Assembly (NCBI RefSeq): GCF_001807485.1
Contig: NZ_KV789187.1
Span: 1 to 44,556, forward strand
From: Corynebacterium sp. HMSC08A12
GTDB lineage: Bacteria; Actinomycetota; Actinomycetes; Mycobacteriales; Mycobacteriaceae
Direction: 5' to 3'
Length of the DNA stretch: 44,556 nt
Shown here: piece after piece, positions 16,170-23,100 of the stretch
Numbering within the stretch: position 1 is the stretch's first letter
Layout of the letters: every line of letters begins with the position of its first letter
The notes under the pieces: model-generated
The model's database searches: none
The model's input: the letters and a program-made list of their open reading frames with translations, nothing else
Told to the model about the DNA's origin: nothing
Translations under genes and position numbers: made by a program

Positions 16170-16402
16170 CATTTATGCAGCACATCCAACTTTCTCGGTT
16201 CAGAAAGCAATGCCAAAGCACCCCCAGCACCACACCTAAACGCTACCCCCATGTGACAGAAAGTGGCTTCATTTAACCCGCAGTTAACCTACGGCGTTAC
16301 TGAACCCACTTCACCCTTAGCGATACGCAGCAAGTGAGCATAAACGTTTCTCAGCATCTACCAATGAACGCTTAAGGCTCCTCGCTCCGTAACCCCCACT
16401 AC

Positions 16403-17440
16403 TTAGAGACACCCACGGTAAACCACATCGGTGTGCACCACCTCGAAGCCAAGCCGCTTGTACGTAGAAACCGCGGGCGCGTTGTCCCCCTCCACATACA
16501 GCTCAATGCGACCGCAACCGTTGTCCAGCAGCAACTTCATTCCCAGCTGCGTGATCGCCTGTCCCAGTCCCCTACCACGAGCATCGTCAGCGAGGCAGAC
16601 GACGTACACCTCACCCGCCCGCTCGCCGGCATCTTTTTCCTTCTCTTCCAGCGGGATCTTCGTCCAGTGGAAGCCCACCAGCCGGAAAATATCGTCGTTT
16701 CCCTCGCCGCCATCGGCAGCACAGGGAATACCCACCCGCTCGGCAGCAGACTTCTCATCCCGCACCCACAGCAAGATAACCGCATCCGGATCGAACCAAT
16801 TAGTGTCGCGAGCAGAGCGCAAGTGATCTACGTCCCAGCCACCTTGCTCGGGGTGCCACGCAAAGGCCTCATTATTGACGCGCACCCACTCGGCGTCCAC
16901 GGAATCCGCGTCGAAGCGAGCAACGGATTCGGTGTAAGTCAGGACCTCAATTTCTTGCTCCTCGCAGCGTTTCTCGGCTTCTGCACCGCCCGCCTCAATG
17001 GCCCTGGCCGCCTTCGTCGCCGGCGCGCAGTCCAACGACATCTTCAACAGTTCACGGGTTCGGCGGGCATCCAGCGACTCGACAAAGCGCTGGGCGCCGG
17101 CGGAATCTCCGTGCGCCCAGACGTCTATCGCGCCACTCACCCCCAGCTGGTCACGCAAAGCTTCGAACAGGGCGATCCCCACCCCGCTGTGGCGAACCTC
17201 CGGGGCGACGGCCAGCTCGATCACGCGATCCTGGTCGATCGCCAGCACACCGACCACACGCTCGCTGTTCCTTGCCACCACGTGCTTGTGGCCGCGGTTC
17301 TCGTCGATGCCACGCAGGAAAGCCTCACTGATCGCAGGCACCCCATCTGCCTCAGCGACCTCGTCCAGCACCTCGTGAACCCCCTCCAACACCTCAGAGT
17401 GCTCCCACAGGTCTTCAAATGTGTCGTAGGTAATAGCCAT
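16403..17440 (-). CDS. mshD: Mycothiol acetyltransferase (MshD)
   Basis: MshD acetylates Cys-GlcN-Ins with acetyl-CoA in the last step of mycothiol synthesis, the main low-molecular-weight thiol of actinobacteria. The 345-residue protein has two GNAT domains. The N-terminal one (about 1-140) has ELAVAPEVRHSGVGIALFEAL, and the C-terminal one (about 160-345) has CLADDARGRGLGQAITQLGM with the intact acetyl-CoA loop RGRGLG. NNEAFAWHPEQGGW is a substrate-region motif of MshD. It is divergent from the DUF2993 gene, and a GACAAT hexamer ends 7 nt before the ATG. Confidence 0.93.
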   Translation of the reverse strand: MAITYDTFEDLWEHSEVLEGVHEVLDEVAEADGVPAISEAFLRGIDENRGHKHVVARNSERVVGVLAIDQDRVIELAVAPEVRHSGVGIALFEALRDQLGVSGAIDVWAHGDSAGAQRFVESLDARRTRELLKMSLDCAPATKAARAIEAGGAEAEKRCEEQEIEVLTYTESVARFDADSVDAEWVRVNNEAFAWHPEQGGWDVDHLRSARDTNWFDPDAVILLWVRDEKSAAERVGIPCAADGGEGNDDIFRLVGFHWTKIPLEEKEKDAGERAGEVYVVCLADDARGRGLGQAITQLGMKLLLDNGCGRIELYVEGDNAPAVSTYKRLGFEVVHTDVVYRGCL

Positions 17441-17606
17441 GCCCCCAATTGTCCCTCACTTTCGGCATTTTTGGGGCAGATTTCCGGGGTTTCTTAACGC
17501 TTCGCTGGGATTGCTGCGGCGGAGGCGTGGCGTCATAAAGAAGGAACAGGGGCACCTAGTAACCTGTAGGGAACAACAAAGAAACTCGAGAAGGGGGCCC
17601 GGCCAG

Positions 17607-18425
17607 GTGAAGAAGATCGCAATCCGCGGCGCGCTCACCCTCGTGCTGGTGCTGCTCGTAGCGCTGATCGTCGATAGTGTGATCGCCGCCCGCGCCGAGC
17701 ACAAGATCTCCGAGGCGCTATATGCCGATTCGAACCTAGCCAACCCGCCAAAGGTGCAGGTGGCGGGCTTCCCCTACACCGGCGCCGCACTCAGCCACGA
17801 ACTCCAGGCCGTCACCGTCGTCGCCAACGACGTCGACGTGCCTGGCTTCGGCCTGATGAGCGTGCAAACCTCGGCGCAGTACATTACGGTCTCCGCAGAC
17901 GATGTTTTCAACGGCACCATTGAAAACGCCCCAGCGCGCAAGGTCTTTACTCGCCTGCAACTGGACGGCGTGCTGTTAGGTAACCGCATGGATATCGAGG
18001 CGCTGCAAATTCAGAATCTCGACGACATCTCGCCCCGCGGCGGCTGGGAGACCGAGGCCATCTTCGAAGGCAAACCGAAGGGCTTCGCCAAACCCGCGAA
18101 GGTCGAGGTTAAGCTGCGCATCGTCGAAGGCACCATGGTGATCACCCCGACCAAGATCCTCTCCGCCCCCGACGGTCTAGGCATCAAGGCCAAAAACGTC
18201 ACCGACGAAACCGTACTCGATACAGACATCAAAAAGCGGGTTAATGACGCCTTTAGTTTGAGCATCCCGGGCAAGGAACTACCCATGCGGGGCGATCCGG
18301 AGCGGATCTTCGTCTCCGGTGGTTCGGTGTTCGTCGAAGCCTCGCAGGTGTACACGAAGATCAGCCTGTCCGATTTGGCTCCGCGATCCCGACCCTTGAG
18401 TGAAGAAGAACTCCCCAGCCTATAG
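17607..18425 (+). CDS. DUF2993 (LmeA-like) membrane-anchored protein
   Basis: The 272-residue protein has an N-terminal signal anchor (KKIAIRGALTLVLVLLVALIV, residues 2-22) and an exported domain typical of DUF2993. Features include PKVQVAGFPYTG, an LSHELQAVTVVANDVDVPGFG stretch and a late SIPGKELPMRGDPERIFV. In mycobacteria the DUF2993 member LmeA helps mannan elongation of lipomannan, so a cell-envelope role is possible but not shown. GTG 17607 is chosen because an AAGGGGG ribosome-binding site precedes it and the anchor starts there. The open frame upstream runs through the mshD promoter. Its stop codon overlaps the -10 of the next gene. Confidence 0.8.
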   Translation: MKKIAIRGALTLVLVLLVALIVDSVIAARAEHKISEALYADSNLANPPKVQVAGFPYTGAALSHELQAVTVVANDVDVPGFGLMSVQTSAQYITVSADDVFNGTIENAPARKVFTRLQLDGVLLGNRMDIEALQIQNLDDISPRGGWETEAIFEGKPKGFAKPAKVEVKLRIVEGTMVITPTKILSAPDGLGIKAKNVTDETVLDTDIKKRVNDAFSLSIPGKELPMRGDPERIFVSGGSVFVEASQVYTKISLSDLAPRSRPLSEEELPSL

Positions 18426-18426
18426 T
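18421..18426 (+). promoter_or_regulatory. -10 of the nitrobindin-like gene, overlapping the upstream stop codon
   Basis: TATAGT shares its TAG with the stop codon of the DUF2993 gene. It ends 9 nt before ATG 18436. A TTGAGT lies 19 bp upstream (18396-18401). The predicted mRNA is leaderless or nearly so. Confidence 0.6.
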
Positions 18427-18435
18427 CTTAAGGGC

Positions 18436-19077
18436 ATGGCTGAAGAAGAAAAGAAGAAGTTCAAGGTAGACGCTAACGAAGCGGTCAACCTGGCCGCCGA
18501 GCAGTCCAAGTCCACCAGCGACAAGAACCTGCCGGAATTCGGCGACATGCCCATCCCCGACGACACAGCCAACCTGCGCAAGGGACCCAACCTGCACGAC
18601 GGTCTGCTGGCGCTGCTGCCGCTGATCGGTGTGTGGCGTGGCCAGGGCCAGGCGGCGCCTCCCGGCGAGGAGGAGTTCACCTTCGGCCAGCAGGTCGTCT
18701 TCGCCCACGATGGCGAGAACCGCATCAGCTACGATTCCCGCACCTGGCGCATGGACGACGACGGGCAGCCGACCGAGACTCCCGGGCGCCGCGAGTCCGG
18801 CTTCCTGCGCATCAATGACGACGACGAGATCGAAATGATCCTCACCCACTCCGATGGCATGGTGGAGATCCTGTACGGCAGCCCGCTGAACGAGCGCGCC
18901 TGGCAGCTGGAAAGCGCCTCGACGATGGCGACGGCGACCGGCCCGACGAACCTGGGGCCGGGCAAGCGCCTCTACGGCCTGATGCCGAACAACGACCTCG
19001 GCTGGGTCGACGAGCGCCTCATCGACGGCGAGATGGTTCCCTGGCAGTCCGCGCAGCTGTCCCGCGTGGTCGGCTAG
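18436..19077 (+). CDS. Nitrobindin-like fatty-acid-binding-fold protein
   Basis: The 213-residue protein is a THAP4/nitrobindin-family (DUF1794) beta-barrel. It has a Lys/Glu-rich N-terminal extension of about 45 residues, the family motif LIGVWRGQGQA (about 71), FGQQVVFAHDGENRISY and RRESGFLRI. True nitrobindins bind ferric heme through a His near the C-terminus. Here the last 60 residues contain no His, and the matching place reads MVPWQSAQLSRV. Heme binding is therefore doubtful, as has been noted for other corynebacterial members. Function is unknown. Its last 4 bases overlap the convergent PabC-type gene. Confidence 0.8.
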   Translation: MAEEEKKKFKVDANEAVNLAAEQSKSTSDKNLPEFGDMPIPDDTANLRKGPNLHDGLLALLPLIGVWRGQGQAAPPGEEEFTFGQQVVFAHDGENRISYDSRTWRMDDDGQPTETPGRRESGFLRINDDDEIEMILTHSDGMVEILYGSPLNERAWQLESASTMATATGPTNLGPGKRLYGLMPNNDLGWVDERLIDGEMVPWQSAQLSRVVG

Positions 19078-20027
19078 CCGGTAACAGCCTCCCAGGCCAT
19101 CTTTTCAACCTCGTCGGCGACCTCCGGACGGGGCAGCTGGGTGCCGTCTAGTTCTGTCACCCGTGCCTGCACGCGCACGGAGGAGACCAGCCACACGCCG
19201 GCGGCGGCTGTAAGGTCCTCGACCCGCAGCACCCTTTCCTCGGTGACCCATCCGCGCTGCTCGGCCAGCTTAAAGAGCGCGGCCTGCGAGGTGCCCTTCA
19301 AAATGCCCACATGCGCCGGCGGGGTGACGAGCTTCTTCTCCCCTGTCGTCGGGTCCACCTCCGCGGCAACCACGGTCGAGGTCGGCCCCTCCAGCACTAG
19401 CCCCTCGTCGGACAGGAAGATCACGTCGTCTACACCGCGGGCCTTCGCGCTGCGCAGGGCGGCCATGTTGGCTGCGTAGGACAGCGTCTTCGCGCCGATC
19501 AGCGCCCACGGGGAACGCTCCGATAGGTCGATGCGGAAGCCCCGCTCGGCCGTCATCACCCGCACGCCGTGCTCCCGGTCGTGCAGCACGTGCTCGCTGA
19601 CCGGCGCCACCGTGACCCAGCCCGTCGGCTGGCCCGTGGATTCCCGTCCGCGCGAGTAGACCCAGCGCAGCGCGGCCTCCTGGCCCGGCCCGTTCTTCTC
19701 CTCGAAGTCGGCCACGGCTATGTCGGTGGCGCGGAACCAGCGCTCCAGGTTCGGCTCCGGCAGGTCCAGCATCGCGGAGCTGTTGAGGAAGCGTGTGGCG
19801 TGGCGCTCGCGGTTGCGCACGTTGCCGCCGCGCAGCATGAAGGTCTCGAACACCCCGTCGCCACGCACGGCGGCCAGATCGTCTGCGTAGATCATCGGCA
19901 CGGTCGCGTCCCGAACCTTTGGGTCTTGGGTGGCAGCTGCCGTGCCAGCGCCCGTGCCAGCGCCTGTGCCGACCCCAGCCTCGCCCAGGACGTCAACGAC
20001 CACGAACTTTGCTTCCTGATTACTCAT
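19074..20027 (-). CDS. pabC: Aminodeoxychorismate lyase-type class IV aminotransferase
   Basis: This PLP enzyme of fold type IV probably makes p-aminobenzoate from aminodeoxychorismate for folate. The PLP Lys is in LIGAKTLSYAANMAA, and EGPTSTVVA and ILKGTSQAALF are typical of the family. In mycobacteria the homologous locus Rv0812 has been assigned this role, but branched-chain or D-amino acid transaminase activity cannot be excluded. Residues 18-28 are a Gly/Ala/Thr tandem repeat. ATG 20027 is preferred because a TAGAAT -10 ends 7 nt before it. A longer frame upstream lacks similarity. It is divergent from ygfZ, which uses folate. Confidence 0.75.
   Translation of the reverse strand: MSNQEAKFVVVDVLGEAGVGTGAGTGAGTAAATQDPKVRDATVPMIYADDLAAVRGDGVFETFMLRGGNVRNRERHATRFLNSSAMLDLPEPNLERWFRATDIAVADFEEKNGPGQEAALRWVYSRGRESTGQPTGWVTVAPVSEHVLHDREHGVRVMTAERGFRIDLSERSPWALIGAKTLSYAANMAALRSAKARGVDDVIFLSDEGLVLEGPTSTVVAAEVDPTTGEKKLVTPPAHVGILKGTSQAALFKLAEQRGWVTEERVLRVEDLTAAAGVWLVSSVRVQARVTELDGTQLPRPEVADEVEKMAWEAVTG
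19941..19976 (-). repeat. 12-bp tandem repeat inside the PabC-type gene
   Basis: Two exact copies of CGTGCCAGCGCC (19941-19952, 19953-19964) are followed by a degenerate third (19965-19976). In the coding frame they specify a repeated Gly-Ala-Gly-Thr unit, so copy changes keep the frame. Confidence 0.85.
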
Positions 20028-20034
20028 GCTTCTC

Positions 20035-20040
20035 ATTCTA
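20035..20040 (-). promoter_or_regulatory. pabC -10, leaderless geometry
   Basis: The minus strand reads TAGAAT, and 7 nt (GAGAAGC) separate it from the ATG at 20027. Confidence 0.5.
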
Positions 20041-20113
20041 TTCCCGAGCTGTTCCCGGAAGTTTTGCATGTCCCATAGAGAGCTGCCATTGGCATGCCAG
20101 CCCCACCGCGTCC

Positions 20114-20119
20114 TACGAT
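20114..20119 (+). promoter_or_regulatory. ygfZ -10, leaderless geometry
   Basis: TACGAT ends 7 nt before the GTG at 20127. A GGGAGG stretch lies between but is only 1 nt from the GTG, too close to act as a ribosome-binding site. Confidence 0.5.
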
Positions 20120-20126
20120 GGGAGGT

Positions 20127-21368
20127 GTGTTTGATCTGACTCACAGCCCGATCGTCGACCACGCACCTGCCGCCAGCCCGCTGACTGGCAGTGAGGCCGC
20201 CGAAGTTTCAGAGGCACCGGAAGCTCAGAGCAGCGCCACTGCCTGGCACTACGGCAACCCCCTCGCCGAGCAGTCCCGCGTAAACGACGGCAAGCCCGGC
20301 CTCGTGGATTTTTGGGATCGCGTGGCCATCCGCGTGTCGGGTGCGGAACGCCGCGATTGGCTCAACAACCTGATCTCCCAGAAGGTCAACGCCATCGAGC
20401 CCGGCCAGGCCACCTTCGGCCTGATTCTCGACGTCAAAGGCCACGTCGAGCACTTCTTCGGAATCCTCGCCACCGACGACACCTTGATCCTCGACACCCC
20501 AGCCACCCACGCCGACGCGCTCGAGGATTATCTGAGCAAGATGGTCTTCTGGTCGCAGGTCTCCGTCGAGCGCCTGCCGTGGGCGCGACTCACGGTGATC
20601 GGCACGGATCTCGCCGCGGATTCTTCGCTCTTTACTGTTGACGCCACCTCCTCCGCCGCCCTGCCCGCTCAGCTGAGCCTCGACGTTCCGGAAGATGTGG
20701 ATCTGCAACTGTGGAGAACCAGGACTATCGGCGAGCTCCAGGCCCTGGACCTGTGGGTTCCCCGTGAAAGCTTCACCCGCGCCTGGGACAAGCTGACTAA
20801 TGTCGCCCAGCCCACCGGGCGCATGGCTTATGACGCCTTCCGTGTGCAGGCACGCCTGCCGATCCTGGGCGTGGATACCGACGAGCGCGCCATCCCCCAC
20901 GAGGTTCCCGCCTTCATCGGCAAAGGAATCAGCGGCGCCACCCAGCTGGACGACGTTTCCGCCGGCCCCACCGAGGCCGCCGTGCACCTGAACAAGGGCT
21001 GCTACAGGGGGCAGGAGACGGTTTCCCGAGTGCATAACCTGGGCAAGTCTCCGCGCGTTCTGGTGATGCTGCACCTGGACGGATCCGCCAACCGGCTGCC
21101 CGAAGTAGGTGCCGAACTCACCGCGGGTGGCCGCGGAATCGGCCGGGTTGGGTCCAGTGTGCACGACTGCGACTACGGCCCTATCGCTCTGGCTTTGGTG
21201 AAGCGGAACGTGGTGGAGAAGGTGGCGTCCAAAAACAGCGACGTACCCCCGCTACTCGCCGATGGGATCGACGCATCGATCGACCCCAGCGACCTTGCGA
21301 ATGCCGCGGGAGACAACTCGATCCGACCGGGGCGCGCGGCGATTAACCGCCTGCGCGGGAAAAATTAG
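20127..21368 (+). CDS. ygfZ: Folate-binding YgfZ/GcvT-like protein
   Basis: YgfZ-type proteins bind tetrahydrofolate and support iron-sulfur enzymes, for example in tRNA modification. The 413-residue protein has the GcvT-like fold with RDWLNNLISQKV and LDVKGHVEHF, and the diagnostic motif KGCYRGQE with Cys292. The first 45 residues are a low-complexity Ala/Glu/Ser extension before HYGNPLAEQ, where homologues begin to align. The GTG start at 20127 follows a TACGAT -10 by 7 nt. Its pairing with a divergent pabC links two folate-related genes. Two GC-rich hairpins follow its stop. Confidence 0.88.
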   Translation: MFDLTHSPIVDHAPAASPLTGSEAAEVSEAPEAQSSATAWHYGNPLAEQSRVNDGKPGLVDFWDRVAIRVSGAERRDWLNNLISQKVNAIEPGQATFGLILDVKGHVEHFFGILATDDTLILDTPATHADALEDYLSKMVFWSQVSVERLPWARLTVIGTDLAADSSLFTVDATSSAALPAQLSLDVPEDVDLQLWRTRTIGELQALDLWVPRESFTRAWDKLTNVAQPTGRMAYDAFRVQARLPILGVDTDERAIPHEVPAFIGKGISGATQLDDVSAGPTEAAVHLNKGCYRGQETVSRVHNLGKSPRVLVMLHLDGSANRLPEVGAELTAGGRGIGRVGSSVHDCDYGPIALALVKRNVVEKVASKNSDVPPLLADGIDASIDPSDLANAAGDNSIRPGRAAINRLRGKN

Positions 21369-21388
21369 AAAACCCTCACATTGGCTTG

Positions 21389-21429
21389 ACCCCCTTGACT
21401 GCGCGATGATTACGCAGGTCACAGGGGGT
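21389..21429 (+). ncRNA. GC-rich hairpin A downstream of ygfZ (unassigned RNA structure)
   Basis: CCCCCTTGACTGCG (21390-21403) pairs with CGCAGGTCACAGGGGG (21413-21428) with two small bulges, closing a 9-nt loop. No T-run follows, so this is not a standard terminator. It is the first of two hairpins between ygfZ and the DUF3073 gene and may be part of a leader or a 3' end. It belongs to no family I recognise. Confidence 0.4.
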
Positions 21430-21443
21430 ATTCAGCGTGGAAA

Positions 21444-21479
21444 CCCCCGCGCCTACGCCTTCGACGGGAGGGGGCTTTT
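21444..21479 (+). terminator. Terminator-like hairpin B downstream of ygfZ
   Basis: CCCCC (21444-21448) pairs with GGGGG (21470-21474), and CTTTT follows directly. The stem is short, but the following T-run fits termination of ygfZ transcripts. The loop is rich in C and G and may add inner pairs. Confidence 0.45.
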
Positions 21480-21502
21480 GGGAAAAAATGATTGCTAACC
21501 GC

Positions 21503-21508
21503 TATGGT
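21503..21508 (+). promoter_or_regulatory. DUF3073 gene -10 candidate
   Basis: TATGGT lies 85 nt upstream of the DUF3073 ATG. It would give a 5' leader of about 80 nt that ends with the ribosome-binding site AAGGGGG. Confidence 0.4.
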
Positions 21509-21593
21509 GTAGGGCAGGAAGAAACTTAACTTGTAAACGAAAAGGGTGGCCGAACTCCCGCGCCACTCGAGGACACCGCAAGGGGGTCAGGCC

Positions 21594-21848
21594 ATGGGTC
21601 GCGGCCGTGCCAAGGCAAAGCAAGCCAAGGTTGCTCGTCAGTTGAAGTACAACGCTCCGGAAATGGATCTGGAGAGGCTGCAGAGGGAACTCTCTGGCCA
21701 GTCGCAGAACCGGGGTTCCGGTTCCCGCGGCGGTAGCGAGTACGACGAGTACGAGGATGACTACAGCGATTACGCTGCAGAATACGACGACTACAGCGAC
21801 GAGTACGCCGACGACTACGAGGATAAATACTCCAACGGGTCGCGGTAA
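21594..21848 (+). CDS. DUF3073 family small acidic-tailed protein
   Basis: The 84-residue protein has the DUF3073 start MGRGRAKAKQAKVARQLKY, a Lys/Arg-rich segment, followed by a strongly acidic Asp/Glu/Tyr tail (about 45-80) with repeated DY, EYDD and YSD units. The basic head suggests RNA or DNA contact, but no function is established. AAGGGGG lies about 7 nt before ATG 21594. The gene is monocistronic: a 5' leader of about 80 nt precedes it and a strong bidirectional terminator follows. Confidence 0.88.
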   Translation: MGRGRAKAKQAKVARQLKYNAPEMDLERLQRELSGQSQNRGSGSRGGSEYDEYEDDYSDYAAEYDDYSDEYADDYEDKYSNGSR

Positions 21849-21867
21849 AAGCCAACCTATTCACTAG

Positions 21868-21916
21868 AAAAACTCCCGCAGCTGACGCTTTTGAAAAGCG
21901 CAGCGCGGGAGTTTTC
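21868..21916. terminator. Bidirectional terminator between DUF3073 and purM
   Basis: AAAACTCCCGC (21869-21879) pairs with GCGGGAGTTTT (21905-21915), an 11-bp stem with T-runs on both strands and an inner CTTTT/AAAAG pair. It can end both DUF3073 (plus) and purF-purM (minus) transcripts. Confidence 0.9.
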
Positions 21917-21973
21917 TTGCTTTTGTCCTTGCCCCGGCTCTGGTTGGCTCTAGTTTGTTGGCTCCAGCTCGCC

Positions 21974-23074
21974 CTAGTTGGTTGGCTCCACGGGACTGCG
22001 GTACTCGCCATCTAGGACCGCGCCGGTCTGGCCGTCCTGTGCCGGGCGAACTTCGCCCAGTCGCCAGGCATCAATGTGGCGAGCAGTTAGCATCGCCAGT
22101 GCACGCTCGGCATCGTCTTCCGCGACGACGGCGACCATGCCCACGCCCATGTTGAAGGTCTTCTCCATCTCCTCCTGCGAGATCTGGCCTTCCTCCTGGA
22201 TCAGGCGGAAGATCGGGCCAGGGGTCCAGGAAGAACGCTCCAACTCTGCGACCAGGCCGTCCGGGATCACGCGTCCCAGGTTGGCGGCCAAGCCACCGCC
22301 GGTGATGTGCGCGAAGGTGTGGACGTCGCACTCGCTGGCCAGCTTCAGGCAATCGAGGGCGTAGATGCGGGTCGGCTCCAGCAGCTCCTCCCCCAACGTG
22401 CGGCCGAGGGATTCGATGTGGCCATCCAGCGGCAGCTGCTTAGTATCCAGCAGCACGTGGCGCGCCAGGGAGTAGCCGTTGGAGTGCAGGCCGGAGGAGG
22501 CCATGGCGATCACCACGTCACCCGGTCGCACGCGATCCGGCCCCAGCAGGTTGGCCTCTTCGACCACGCCGACGGAGGTGGCGGAGACGTCGTACTCGTG
22601 TGGCTCCATCACGCCCGGGTGCTCAGCGGTCTCGCCGCCCAGCAACGCACAACCGGCTTCCTCGCAACCCGCGGCGATGCCGGAGACGATGCTGGCAACG
22701 TGTTCCGGCACGACCTTGCCGATGGCGATGTAATCCTGCAGGAACAGTGGCTCGGCACCGCAGACCACCAGGTCATCCACGCACATGGCGACCAGGTCGC
22801 GGCCGATCGTATCGTGCTTGTCCATCGCCTGGGCCACGGCCAGCTTGGTGCCCACTCCGTCGGAGGACGCGGCCAACAGCGGCTTTTCGTAGTCCCCCAA
22901 CGCGAACAGGCCGGCGAAGCCACCGAGCCCGCCGCGCACCTCGGGGCGGGTGGCCTTCTTAGCCAGCGGCGCGAAAAGCTCTACCGCGCGGTCGCCGGCC
23001 TCAATGTCTACACCGGCAGCGGCGTACGATGCGCCCTCTGCCTGCTTCGGGGTGTTATCGGGGTGGTCACTCAT
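21974..23074 (-). CDS. purM: Phosphoribosylformylglycinamidine cyclo-ligase (AIR synthetase)
   Basis: PurM closes the imidazole ring, forming AIR from FGAM and ATP. The 366-residue protein has the nucleotide-binding segments AASSDGVGTKLAVA, CVDDLVVCGAEPLFLQDY and LGGETAEHPG, and a C-terminal FNMGVGMV motif. ATG 23074 follows AAGGA by 7 nt. The frame open further upstream overlaps purF and is not used. It lies 26 bp after purF and forms an operon with it. The last residues lie in a stretch where GTTGGCTC occurs three times (21942-21989). Confidence 0.96.
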   Translation of the reverse strand: MSDHPDNTPKQAEGASYAAAGVDIEAGDRAVELFAPLAKKATRPEVRGGLGGFAGLFALGDYEKPLLAASSDGVGTKLAVAQAMDKHDTIGRDLVAMCVDDLVVCGAEPLFLQDYIAIGKVVPEHVASIVSGIAAGCEEAGCALLGGETAEHPGVMEPHEYDVSATSVGVVEEANLLGPDRVRPGDVVIAMASSGLHSNGYSLARHVLLDTKQLPLDGHIESLGRTLGEELLEPTRIYALDCLKLASECDVHTFAHITGGGLAANLGRVIPDGLVAELERSSWTPGPIFRLIQEEGQISQEEMEKTFNMGVGMVAVVAEDDAERALAMLTARHIDAWRLGEVRPAQDGQTGAVLDGEYRSPVEPTN

Positions 23075-23100
23075 GGCTTGTCCTTGCTTTCTAAGCTTTC

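Noticed and set aside
21942..21989. Three GTTGGCTC copies at the purM 3' end as a repeat array
   Set aside because: Spacing is irregular and one copy lies in codons, so I do not call a separate element.
21526..22011. 161-codon minus-strand open frame across DUF3073 and the terminator
   Set aside because: It would read through a strong bidirectional terminator and overlaps the conserved DUF3073 gene.
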